Below are positions 1-7,485 of a DNA stretch of 64,000 nucleotides, one piece after another (position 1 is the stretch's first letter; each line of letters starts with the position of its first letter). The DNA is from an uncultured Bacteroidales bacterium. Lineage in GTDB: Bacteria > Bacteroidota > Bacteroidia > Bacteroidales > Muribaculaceae. The notes below the pieces were generated by a model. It was not told the origin of the DNA, made no database searches, and saw only the letters and a program-made list of their open reading frames with translations. The DNA is taken from the NCBI GenBank assembly GCA_905210435.1, contig CAJLWO010000002.1:1-64000 (forward strand), in the 5' to 3' direction. The translations under genes were made by a program, and so were the position numbers.

Positions 1-74
1 ATTACTAATTACTAATTACTAATTACTAATTACTAATTACTAATTACTAATTACTAATTACTAATTACTAATTA
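1..74. repeat. Heptanucleotide tandem array (ATTACTA)n
   Basis: About ten uninterrupted copies of the 7-bp unit ATTACTA run from the left window edge to the metK stop codon, whose TTA (read on the plus strand, 72-74) lies at the array edge. The array may extend beyond the window. Shorter, degenerate versions of the same unit occur at 4995-5032 and 17311-17345. Confidence 0.95.
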
Positions 75-1382
75 CTTAAACGCTTCGCGTATCTTATCCA
101 CATAGTCCAGCTTCTCCCAGGTGAAAAGCTCAACCTCCACGCACTTGTCCTCCTCATATACCGAGTGGAAATGCTTGGTGACCTTGCGCGGAGTGCGTCC
201 GAAGTGGCCGTAGGTAGCCGTCTCCAGGTAGATAGGATTGCGCAGACCCAAGCGAGTCTCTATCCCGTGGGGCGTCATGTCGAAAATCTCGCTCACCTTC
301 TTCGATATTTCAGCGTCGCTCAGATTCACCTTCGAGGTTCCCTGCGTGTCCACATACAGTGATACAGGCTGAGCCACACCGATGGCATAAGCCACCTGCA
401 CCAGTGCGCGGTCTGCTACACCCGCCGCAACAAGATTCTTGGCGATATGGCGTGCCGCGTAGGCTGCCGAGCGGTCCACCTTCGACGGGTCCTTGCCCGA
501 GAATGCACCCCCGCCGTGCGCGCCGTGGCCTCCGTAAGTGTCCACGATGATTTTACGTCCTGTAAGTCCGGTATCCCCGTGAGGACCGCCCACCACAAAC
601 TTACCCGTCGGGTTGACATGCAGTATGAACTCATCGTCAATCAGAGCCGCAATATCCGCGGGGAGTTTCGCTTTCACCGCCGGGATAAGCACCCGCTTCA
701 CATCCTCGCGTATCGTCTCGAGCATCTTGCGGTCAGCCTCCTCCTGCGTAAGTGCGCCGTCAGCCTCGATGAAATCGTCATGCTGCGTCGATATGACAAT
801 CGTGTGCACGCGCACCGGGCGGTGCTCCTCGTCATATTCCACCGTCACCTGGCTCTTCGAGTCGGGACGCAGATAAGTGCGCACAACGCCGTTCTTGTCC
901 GTATAAGTGAATTCCTTCCCCTCGCGGCGTATGCGCGACAGCTCCTTGAGCAGCGCATGGCTCAGCGCCAGCGTCAGGGGAATGTAGAGAGGTGTCTCGT
1001 TGGTAGCGTAGCCGAACATCATGCCCTGGTCGCCTGCGCCCTGTTGCGTGGGGTCTGTCACGTCCACGCCGCGGTTGATGTCGGGCGACTGCTCGTGAAT
1101 TGCCGAAAGCACACCGCACGCCTCGCCGTCAAACTTCAGCTCCGAACGGTCATATCCGATTTCCTTGATGACGCGTCGCACCTCCGACAGCAGGTCGATA
1201 TAAGCCTTGCTCTTCACTTCGCCCGCCACTACGACCTGACCCGTCGTGACAAGCGTCTCGCAAGCCACCTTCGAGTTGCGGTCATGCGCAAGAAACTGGT
1301 CAAGAATAGCATCCGAAATCTGGTCCGCTACTTTGTCGGGATGACCCTCCGACACTGACTCCGATGTAAATAAATAATTCAT
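72..1382 (-). CDS. metK: S-adenosylmethionine synthetase
   Basis: Cytoplasmic enzyme that makes S-adenosylmethionine from methionine and ATP, releasing phosphate and pyrophosphate. The 436-residue product has the N-terminal ATP-binding stretch GHPDK at 13-17, the first family signature GAGDQGMMFGYA at 115-126 and the glycine-rich second signature GGGAFSGKDPSKVDRS at 290-305. It is longer than the roughly 384-residue enterobacterial enzyme, with extra residues around 150-200, which I regard as normal for Bacteroidetes. It reads alone on the minus strand, and its stop codon abuts a heptamer array. The long 5' region (1383-1700) carries repeats but no SAM riboswitch I can recognise. Confidence 0.97.
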   Translation of the reverse strand: MNYLFTSESVSEGHPDKVADQISDAILDQFLAHDRNSKVACETLVTTGQVVVAGEVKSKAYIDLLSEVRRVIKEIGYDRSELKFDGEACGVLSAIHEQSPDINRGVDVTDPTQQGAGDQGMMFGYATNETPLYIPLTLALSHALLKELSRIRREGKEFTYTDKNGVVRTYLRPDSKSQVTVEYDEEHRPVRVHTIVISTQHDDFIEADGALTQEEADRKMLETIREDVKRVLIPAVKAKLPADIAALIDDEFILHVNPTGKFVVGGPHGDTGLTGRKIIVDTYGGHGAHGGGAFSGKDPSKVDRSAAYAARHIAKNLVAAGVADRALVQVAYAIGVAQPVSLYVDTQGTSKVNLSDAEISKKVSEIFDMTPHGIETRLGLRNPIYLETATYGHFGRTPRKVTKHFHSVYEEDKCVEVELFTWEKLDYVDKIREAFK

Positions 1383-1486
1383 TGCTCTTAAAGTTTTTTA
1401 AATTAGACCATTGCGCCACAATCTCACTTCGGTCGCGATTACACATTCTTCATGTCGGCATCCACTTGCTCCATGTCGGCATCCAC

Positions 1487-1514
1487 TTGTAGGGACGCGA
1501 TTTATCGCGTCCGC
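1487..1514. repeat. REP-like palindrome, family A
   Basis: A hairpin-forming unit, TTGTAGGGACGCGA then TTTATCGCGTCCGC, whose arms GGACGCGAT and ATCGCGTCC pair. The same unit recurs at 15457-15486, 62953-62981 and 63018-63046, and in diverged form at 22101-22120 and 22247-22266. Confidence 0.85.
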
Positions 1515-1693
1515 GCCCGAATGGCATCCGAATGGCATAATTCCCACATGACGGAATAGCAACGCCGTAAGCGAGTGTCGCGCATTAATAAAAACCATAA
1601 GAACAGGGGGTAAATAGGCTGGTAAAATGCGGTTTTAGCATTTTTTTGGGTGGTTGCAAGCAGCCAAATTTGTCCACCGTTCTTTATCGTCGG

Positions 1694-1724
1694 CAAAATT
1701 ACTCAATAAATTCCATCCCCGCAA
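1694..1724 (-). promoter_or_regulatory. Candidate promoter for metK
   Basis: On the minus strand a -7 box TAATTTTG (1694-1701) fits the Bacteroidetes TAnnTTTG consensus, and a weak TTG (1722-1724) lies 20 bp upstream. This would give a 5' leader of about 300 nt. Confidence 0.4.
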
Positions 1725-2010
1725 CCCTCCCGATGTTAAATTTCACCAATCCCTCCCGATACCCACCAACTCCCCACCCAAATCCCATAATTCCTCCACT
1801 AAAAAATATCCGGCAACCAAAGGAAAAATAGCCAAGTGATGACGCGTAAGCGGAATCCCCGCTACCGACAATATTTTAACATCCCGATGTTAATGAAACA
1901 TAAAATATTCCGCCGGATAAAACATTTTCCCAATCCCCGCGTTATCCTTATACATAGCAGAATTACTTTTTCCGTTGCAAGAAATGTGATAATGATTGGT
2001 TTATTATTAA

Positions 2011-2044
2011 TAACGAAAGGCTTCCGTGAGGAAGCCTTTCGTTA
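2011..2044. terminator. Perfect 15-bp hairpin
   Basis: Arms 2011-2025 and 2030-2044 pair perfectly around a GTGA loop. There is no strong T-run on either side, so it may be a terminator or an RNA-stability hairpin. Confidence 0.5.
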
Positions 2045-2081
2045 TAATCCCCCTCCTACAGAAAAACACCCGCACCAAAAA

Positions 2082-2126
2082 CTCAAAAAAAATATGAGGA
2101 AGCCCCCGAAAGGAAGCTTCCTCATA
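2082..2126 (-). terminator. Rho-independent terminator of the lipoprotein operon
   Basis: An 11-bp stem (2093-2103 with 2116-2126) is followed, on the minus strand, by a run of T (the A-run at about 2085-2092). It lies downstream of the lipoprotein gene ending at 2305. Confidence 0.75.
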
Positions 2127-2177
2127 AAATAAAGGAATCCCGATTATAAATAATCTCCCCCTAAAATCCCTGCCTTA

Positions 2178-2222
2178 TTAGCCCTATTAGCCCTATTGGG
2201 CTTATCAGGCCTATTAGGCTTA
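2178..2222. repeat. Five-unit 9-bp array, TTAGSCYTA type
   Basis: Five consecutive 9-bp units: TTAGCCCTA, TTAGCCCTA, TTGGGCTTA, TCAGGCCTA, TTAGGCTTA. The core resembles the palindrome AGGCCT. Unit length and number match the GTCNGAC arrays elsewhere in the window, although the sequence differs. Confidence 0.8.
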
Positions 2223-2247
2223 TTCTCGATAGTCCAACCGGTTCTCT

Positions 2248-2292
2248 CGGCTTTAGAGACCTTAACGACTCTAAAGACATTAAAAACCTTAC
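2248..2292. repeat. Five-unit 9-bp array, AGACNTTAA type
   Basis: Five 9-bp units: CGGCTTTAG, AGACCTTAA, CGACTCTAA, AGACATTAA, AAACCTTAC. The array ends 12 bp before the stop codon of the lipoprotein gene. The units are degenerate, so the unit boundaries are my choice. Confidence 0.55.
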
Positions 2293-2304
2293 TCCCTTGC
2301 TGCT

Positions 2305-4962
2305 TTACTTGCCGGATACGATGAAATTCTTGATTTCCCAGGTATCCGCACCCGAAGCGCTCGAACCGTACTTGAAGCCGATTTCAATCTTCTTGCCGGC
2401 ATAAGCCTTGAGGCTTACTGCGCCCGACGATACGAATGTCCACGAGCCGGCATCGGGCCATGTCGGAATGCTGAGCGAAGACCACGACGAAGCGCCGGCC
2501 TCGCGCACCACCATGCCGCAGAGCTGCGTCAGCGTGGTCTGGAACTTGGCAGCGTGGTCGAAAGTCACGCTCGCATCGCTCTTGCCCGAAAGGTCTACTG
2601 TCGTGTAGGCGATAGCCTCCGATGCGTAAGCCGTGCCGCTGATGTAGCCCGACGCGTTCAGGTAGCCCGAGCCGTTGTACTCTCTCCACGACCAGATGCT
2701 TGTTGCGGCCTCCGGGAGAGTGATGTTGTCAAACTTCCAGTCATTGCTGTTGCTGACGAGACCTTCATAGATGGTACCTTCGCCCGAGGGGGGATTGGGC
2801 GTGTCGCCGCCCGTGCCTGAGCCGTTAATCTCATATTTCGATGTATTTTTCAGGCCGGGGCCGCTGCAATACTTCATCACGTCGCCGTAGAGTGTCACCT
2901 CGGCGCCGAGATTTCCGGGATTGTCCTGAAGGTTGAGCGCGGTGCGGACGGCTCCGGAAGGAAGTTGAATGCCTATGCACTGAGTGTAGTCCTTGCAGTC
3001 GGCCGTCGGACCCAGCACGATATTTGTCTTGAGGTCGGCCGGAGCGCCGAATACGGTATTGTCAAGCGTGGTCTTGGGGCTCGAGGGCATATATCCCACA
3101 ATGTAGCCTTTCACCCATACGCCTGCGCCACCGGGGGCTGCCTCCTGTGTCGATGTCGGGTTGAGGGCGATTACGTTGGCCGCGGTGTAGGGTTTCTCCA
3201 GTGTTCCGTCGCCGTCACCTGCCGGAGGTGTCGGAGGATTCGGGGTGTCGCCGCCCGTGCCCCCTGCGAGGATTGTGTATTTGGATGCGTTCTTCAGACC
3301 GGGACCTCCGCAATATTTCATCACGTCGCCGTAGAGCGCTACCTTGGCACCGAGATTGCCGGGATTGTTCTGGAGGTTGAGCGCAGTGCGCACGGCTCCC
3401 GAAGGAAGCTGTATGGAAATACACTTGGTGTAGTCGGTGCAGTCGGCTGTCGGACCGAGCACGATGTTGGTGGCAAGGTCAGCCGGAGCGCCGAATACCG
3501 TATTGTTCAGCGTGGTCGACGGATTTGAGGGCATATAGCCTACGATATAGCCTGCCACCCATACGCCGCTCTGCACTGCGTCGGTAGTCGACGTCGGGTT
3601 GAGGGCGATAATCTGCGATGCGTTGTAGGGCTTGGCCTCCGTACCGTCGCCGTCGGCTATCGTGCCGCCGCCGGTCTCTACGCCGTCAATGCGGAATTGC
3701 GATGTGGCACCCGAATTTTCGGTGATACCCCATGTGCCCATATACTTCTCGAGCGAGCCGTAAAGCCATATCTGCTTGCCGAAGTTCGAGGGATTGTCAC
3801 GGAGGTTGCCGAGTTCGCGGAGTTTCGTATCCTGCGGAAGCGAGATTACAAGGCACTTGTTGTAGTCCGTGCAGTCGGCCGTCGGACCGATTACAAGCGT
3901 ATTGGCGAGAACTACCTCGCTGCCCCATTCTATATCGGCGTTCGAACTTACTGTCGTCACCTCGGGCGCCACGGCACCTACTATGTAGCCTGTTGTCCAT
4001 CCCTTGGCGCGGCGACCGGCCTGCTCTACGGCTATGGCCTGCTCAACGGTGTACGGATTCTCCTCTCCGCCGGGCTCGATGGTCGGGTTGCCGAAGTTCA
4101 TGCATCCCGCAGCGTCAAGCAGCGTCAGCTGCCAGGGATTGGAATCGGAATCGTCCGATGTCGAATAATAGTCGAGGATACCCACAACGTCGCCGTTGCC
4201 TTCGGGAAGCATCACGTCGCGGAATGTGGCGTAGCCCGATGTGCGCACCGTCAGTGTCTGGCCGTTTGCGTCGGTCAGCAGTCGGTTGGTGGTCACCTTG
4301 TATCCGTCGGTGAAAGCGACCTTGCCACCCTCCACGAAACTTACGTTGTTGAATCGCACTAACTGCGACTGCACGCCTGCTAAGAGCGACGGGTCGGTGG
4401 GCAGTTCGCTGAAGTTGCGCATGCTTATGGTGTCTATTTCAGCCGTTTGGGGCAGGCCGTTGAGCTGCATGTGCGCGTCGAGCAGTACCGGGGGCATGAA
4501 CGTGGCTTCCCACACCTGGTTTTTCTCGTAGAACAGCGGATAGCCTAACTGCTGCGTGCCGTTGTACTTGCCTATGTACATGTCGGTAAGGTCTATCACA
4601 ACCTCCTGGCCGGGTGCGTACTTCGTGTACATGCCGGTAGAGTTTACCGAGATGGCGAGAGCAGCGGTCTCGTCCTGTATCACTAACTTTTTGTACACAT
4701 TGCCCGTGCGGTCCGACGAGATGACGCGGCCGCTGATTATATAGTGCGAGCCGTCATCTTTCGTCCTGATTGTGTCGATATAGTTGACAGTATTCTGCCA
4801 GTATGCCTGCTTCGCCTCGAGAATAGTGGTGTTGGGCGTCATTGTGGCCGTCGGTATGTCTAAACCCGGCTGGTGGTCGTCGAAGTCATCCTGACATGCG
4901 GTAAATCCGACTCCCATCGATAGCGCTGCGATGCCTAATATATATTTTTTCAGACTGTTCAT
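2305..4962 (-). CDS. Modular surface lipoprotein (DUF5689, DUF6359-like repeats, choice-of-anchor-J-like end)
   Basis: An 885-residue predicted lipoprotein. A signal peptide ends at the lipobox FTAC (Cys23), and the following QDD resembles the Bacteroidetes export signal for surface display. Residues about 50-290 look like DUF5689. Three DUF6359-like OB-type repeats follow (about 303-430, 437-575, 585-725), marked by GYIVG, LGPTADCTDY, QLPSGAVRTALNL and LYGDVMKYC. The last 150 residues resemble a choice-of-anchor-J (jelly-roll) module. It is the last gene of the operon headed by the TonB receptor at 7486-10284. The C-terminal third is nearly identical at the DNA level to that of the neighbouring lipoprotein. 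Ligand unknown; domain names are assigned by eye. Confidence 0.8.
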   Translation of the reverse strand: MNSLKKYILGIAALSMGVGFTACQDDFDDHQPGLDIPTATMTPNTTILEAKQAYWQNTVNYIDTIRTKDDGSHYIISGRVISSDRTGNVYKKLVIQDETAALAISVNSTGMYTKYAPGQEVVIDLTDMYIGKYNGTQQLGYPLFYEKNQVWEATFMPPVLLDAHMQLNGLPQTAEIDTISMRNFSELPTDPSLLAGVQSQLVRFNNVSFVEGGKVAFTDGYKVTTNRLLTDANGQTLTVRTSGYATFRDVMLPEGNGDVVGILDYYSTSDDSDSNPWQLTLLDAAGCMNFGNPTIEPGGEENPYTVEQAIAVEQAGRRAKGWTTGYIVGAVAPEVTTVSSNADIEWGSEVVLANTLVIGPTADCTDYNKCLVISLPQDTKLRELGNLRDNPSNFGKQIWLYGSLEKYMGTWGITENSGATSQFRIDGVETGGGTIADGDGTEAKPYNASQIIALNPTSTTDAVQSGVWVAGYIVGYMPSNPSTTLNNTVFGAPADLATNIVLGPTADCTDYTKCISIQLPSGAVRTALNLQNNPGNLGAKVALYGDVMKYCGGPGLKNASKYTILAGGTGGDTPNPPTPPAGDGDGTLEKPYTAANVIALNPTSTQEAAPGGAGVWVKGYIVGYMPSSPKTTLDNTVFGAPADLKTNIVLGPTADCKDYTQCIGIQLPSGAVRTALNLQDNPGNLGAEVTLYGDVMKYCSGPGLKNTSKYEINGSGTGGDTPNPPSGEGTIYEGLVSNSNDWKFDNITLPEAATSIWSWREYNGSGYLNASGYISGTAYASEAIAYTTVDLSGKSDASVTFDHAAKFQTTLTQLCGMVVREAGASSWSSLSIPTWPDAGSWTFVSSGAVSLKAYAGKKIEIGFKYGSSASGADTWEIKNFIVSGK

Positions 4963-4994
4963 ATTGTTTGAATTTTTGTTATTGAGTCCGTCAA

Positions 4995-5032
4995 GACAAT
5001 TACTAATTACTAATTGCTAATTACTAATTGTC
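4995..5032. repeat. ATTACTA-type array with inverted ends
   Basis: Four to five 7-bp ATTACTA or ATTGCTA units bounded by GACAATTA and TAATTGTC, which are complementary. It fills the gap between the two lipoprotein genes and overlaps the stop codon of the upstream one (5031-5033). Confidence 0.8.
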
Positions 5033-7418
5033 AAAGTCCTGTGACGATGAAATTCTTGATTTCCCAGGTATCCGCACCCGACGCGCTCGAACCGTACTTG
5101 AAGCCGATTTCAATCTTCTTGCCGGCGTATGCTTTGAGGCTTACAGTGCCCGACGATACGAAAGTCCACGAGCCGGCATCAGGCCATGTCGGAATGCTGA
5201 GCGAAGACCACGACGAAGCGCCGGCCTCGCGCACCACCATGCCGCAGAGCTGCGTCAGCGTGGTCTGGAACTTGGCAGCGTGGTCGAAAGTCACGCTCGC
5301 ATCGCTCTTGCCCGAAAGGTCTACTGTCGTGTAGGCGATAGCCTCCGATGCGTAAGCCGTGCCGCTGATGTAGCCCGACGCGTTCAGGTAGCCCGAACCG
5401 TTGTATTCTCTCCACGACCAGATGCTTGTTGCGGCCTCCGGGAGGGTGATGTTGTCAAACTTCCAGTCATCGCTGTTGCTTACGAGACCTTCGTAGATGG
5501 TACCTTCACCCGGGGTAGGCGTGTCGCCGCCCGAGCCCGAACCGTTAAGCTCATATTTTGAGGTATTCTTCAGGCCGGGGCCGCTGCAATACTTCATCAC
5601 GTCGCCGTAGAGCAGCACTTCAGCTCCGAGATTTCCGGGATTGTCCTGGAGGTTGAGCGCCGTGCGCACTGCTCCCGAAGGAAGCTGAATGCCGATGCAC
5701 TGGCTGTAGTCCTTGCAGTCGGCCGTCGGACCGAGCACGATGTTTGTCTTGAGGTCTGCCGGAGCGCCGAATACGGTATTGTCAAGCGTGGTTTTGGGAC
5801 TCGACGGCATGTAGCCTACGATGTAGCCTTTCACCCATACGCCTGCGCCGCCGGGGGCAGCTTCCTGCGTCGATGTCGGGTTGAGGGCGATTACGTTGGC
5901 CGCGGTGAACGGTTTCTCCTGTGTTCCGTCGCCGTCACCTGCCGGAGGTGTCGGAGGAGTCGGGGTGTCGCCCCCCTCGGTCTTGCCGTTGAGGCTGATG
6001 ATTTTGCTTCCCTGTGCAACTTCCGGTGTGGTATTATTGTACTTGATGAGCTTGCCGAGTATGATTACCTCGTCGCCCACCTTGATGGCATCGGCCGAAG
6101 TGAACTTGTCGCCGTTGAAATAATATCCGCGGAACACCTCAAGCTGCTTGTTGGTAGTACCGTCGTTCGAGATGTAATATGTGGCGTTGCCGAAGTTGCC
6201 CGTGTCTATCTCGTCAATTTTGGAAATGATACCCTTGATGTAGACATTGTCCTGCGACATGCTGCCCGCCTCGATGATGGCGAGCGCACGTACCGCGTCG
6301 TAGGGCGATTCGAGTGTGCCGTCACCGGTTCCCTCGGTCACATCACCCGGGTCGCTCGGTTCGCCGGGAGTAAAGTCGGGCTGAATGGCCGGGTCGTTGG
6401 CCATCTCGTAGAGTTCCGGAGCCTTGTACTGGTCGGAAAGGTTGGAGTAGATGCCGTACGACTTGTAGTTGGTGTCGTATGCTAAGATTGAACCCGATGC
6501 CACGTTCGAAATCACCCATAGACCGTCACTGTTCTTCACCGGTGACCAGTAGAATGCCTTGTTGTCCTTCTGAGGATTCTTTGCCACGCTCGGGCGGTTT
6601 GACCATCCCGATCCGTAGGGTGCCTGATACAGGAACATGCCCTTGTAGTCGGTGATATAATACTGGCCGGAGCCTTCCGATGTCTCGGTGAACATGAATC
6701 CGTATTTCTCCGATGCGATGAACTTGTTGCCTGCAATCGTCACGGTCTCGGTATAGAGGAAGCCGTTGTCGCCGGCCGCCGTCACTGTCTGGGCTGCCGT
6801 GCCGTCGGTCACGAGTGCGTAGGCGCGGCCCGACTTGATGTCGCCCGTGAGCAGGGTATAGTCTGATTTGCCTACCTCGACATCACCGGTGTCGGTACCG
6901 AGCGGACCCCACTCGAAGTGGGTCAGCGAGCGCATGCCCGGTATGCCGAGATACTTGTCGATATAGCCGCGTACCGTTACTTCGCGGCCGAGGTTCGTCG
7001 GATTGTCCTTCAGGTTAAGACCGTTGCGCACGACTCCCGAAGGAAGCTGCAGCGAGATACAGCGGCTGTAGTCCGTACAGTCGGGCGTCGGAGCCAGAAG
7101 AAGGTTGCTGGCGCTCTCAAACGGCTCGCCGAACGCTGCCGTTTGGTCGTTGCACACGAATACTGTCTCCGTGGTGTTGACGCATCCTACGATAAAGCCG
7201 GTCACCCAATAATATTTGTCGGTATCGGGAGCGCTTGAATAGTATGCGTTGTAGTATGCGTAGGCGCCCGCAACTGACAGGGGCGCGTCCCACTTGCCGT
7301 CGCCGCCCAGGTCGGGGCTTATGACGGGGGGATTGTCAAAATTGACGTCGCACGATGTAATTCCCGTACCTGCGGCAAGGGCTATTACCGACGCGTATAA
7401 TATTTTATGCAGTTTCAT
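5031..7418 (-). CDS. Modular surface lipoprotein (DUF6359-like and OB-like domains, choice-of-anchor-J-like end)
   Basis: A 795-residue predicted lipoprotein with lipobox ITSC (Cys23). In order it has a DUF6359-like domain (about 45-170, with GFIVG, LAPTPDCTDY, QLPSGVVRNGLNL), a middle region (about 175-345) that I do not recognise, an OB-like domain (about 365-480, with YIKGIISKID and KVGDEVIILGKL), a second DUF6359-like domain (about 495-625) and a choice-of-anchor-J-like end (about 645-795). It lies 67 bp downstream of the TonB receptor and 68 bp upstream of its paralogue, so the three are probably co-transcribed. The two lipoproteins look like partners of the receptor in binding a ligand at the cell surface; this is inference. 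Confidence 0.8.
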   Translation of the reverse strand: MKLHKILYASVIALAAGTGITSCDVNFDNPPVISPDLGGDGKWDAPLSVAGAYAYYNAYYSSAPDTDKYYWVTGFIVGCVNTTETVFVCNDQTAAFGEPFESASNLLLAPTPDCTDYSRCISLQLPSGVVRNGLNLKDNPTNLGREVTVRGYIDKYLGIPGMRSLTHFEWGPLGTDTGDVEVGKSDYTLLTGDIKSGRAYALVTDGTAAQTVTAAGDNGFLYTETVTIAGNKFIASEKYGFMFTETSEGSGQYYITDYKGMFLYQAPYGSGWSNRPSVAKNPQKDNKAFYWSPVKNSDGLWVISNVASGSILAYDTNYKSYGIYSNLSDQYKAPELYEMANDPAIQPDFTPGEPSDPGDVTEGTGDGTLESPYDAVRALAIIEAGSMSQDNVYIKGIISKIDEIDTGNFGNATYYISNDGTTNKQLEVFRGYYFNGDKFTSADAIKVGDEVIILGKLIKYNNTTPEVAQGSKIISLNGKTEGGDTPTPPTPPAGDGDGTQEKPFTAANVIALNPTSTQEAAPGGAGVWVKGYIVGYMPSSPKTTLDNTVFGAPADLKTNIVLGPTADCKDYSQCIGIQLPSGAVRTALNLQDNPGNLGAEVLLYGDVMKYCSGPGLKNTSKYELNGSGSGGDTPTPGEGTIYEGLVSNSDDWKFDNITLPEAATSIWSWREYNGSGYLNASGYISGTAYASEAIAYTTVDLSGKSDASVTFDHAAKFQTTLTQLCGMVVREAGASSWSSLSIPTWPDAGSWTFVSSGTVSLKAYAGKKIEIGFKYGSSASGADTWEIKNFIVTGL

Positions 7419-7485
7419 AAACGTTTTGCTTTTGTTTGGTAATCTGTTGTTCGTGAAGTCCTGATTGTTTTATCCGGCATCCGGC

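Larger units (their letters stand above)
1383..2304. other. Repeat-rich spacer without a gene
   Basis: About 920 bp between metK and the lipoprotein operon. I find no convincing gene. It holds a candidate metK promoter (1694-1724), an 18-bp tandem duplication (1451-1468 and 1472-1489), a REP-like palindrome (1487-1514), a 21-bp sequence shared with 48265-48285 (1836-1856, one mismatch), two hairpins (2011-2044 and 2082-2126) and two five-unit 9-bp arrays (2178-2222 and 2248-2292). Confidence 0.8.

Noticed and set aside
447..1358. Long plus-strand frames opposite metK, the lipoprotein genes and the TonB receptor (447-1358, 3697-4362, 8359-9333)
   Set aside because: All lie antisense to well-supported genes and give low-complexity Arg/Val-rich products.
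1383..1700. SAM riboswitch upstream of metK
   Set aside because: The leader is long enough, but I could not align it with any SAM riboswitch consensus. A covariance-model search would decide.
1836..2132. A 98-codon plus-strand frame in the metK spacer
   Set aside because: It reads through both hairpin terminators and repeat sequence, and its product is basic and without motif.
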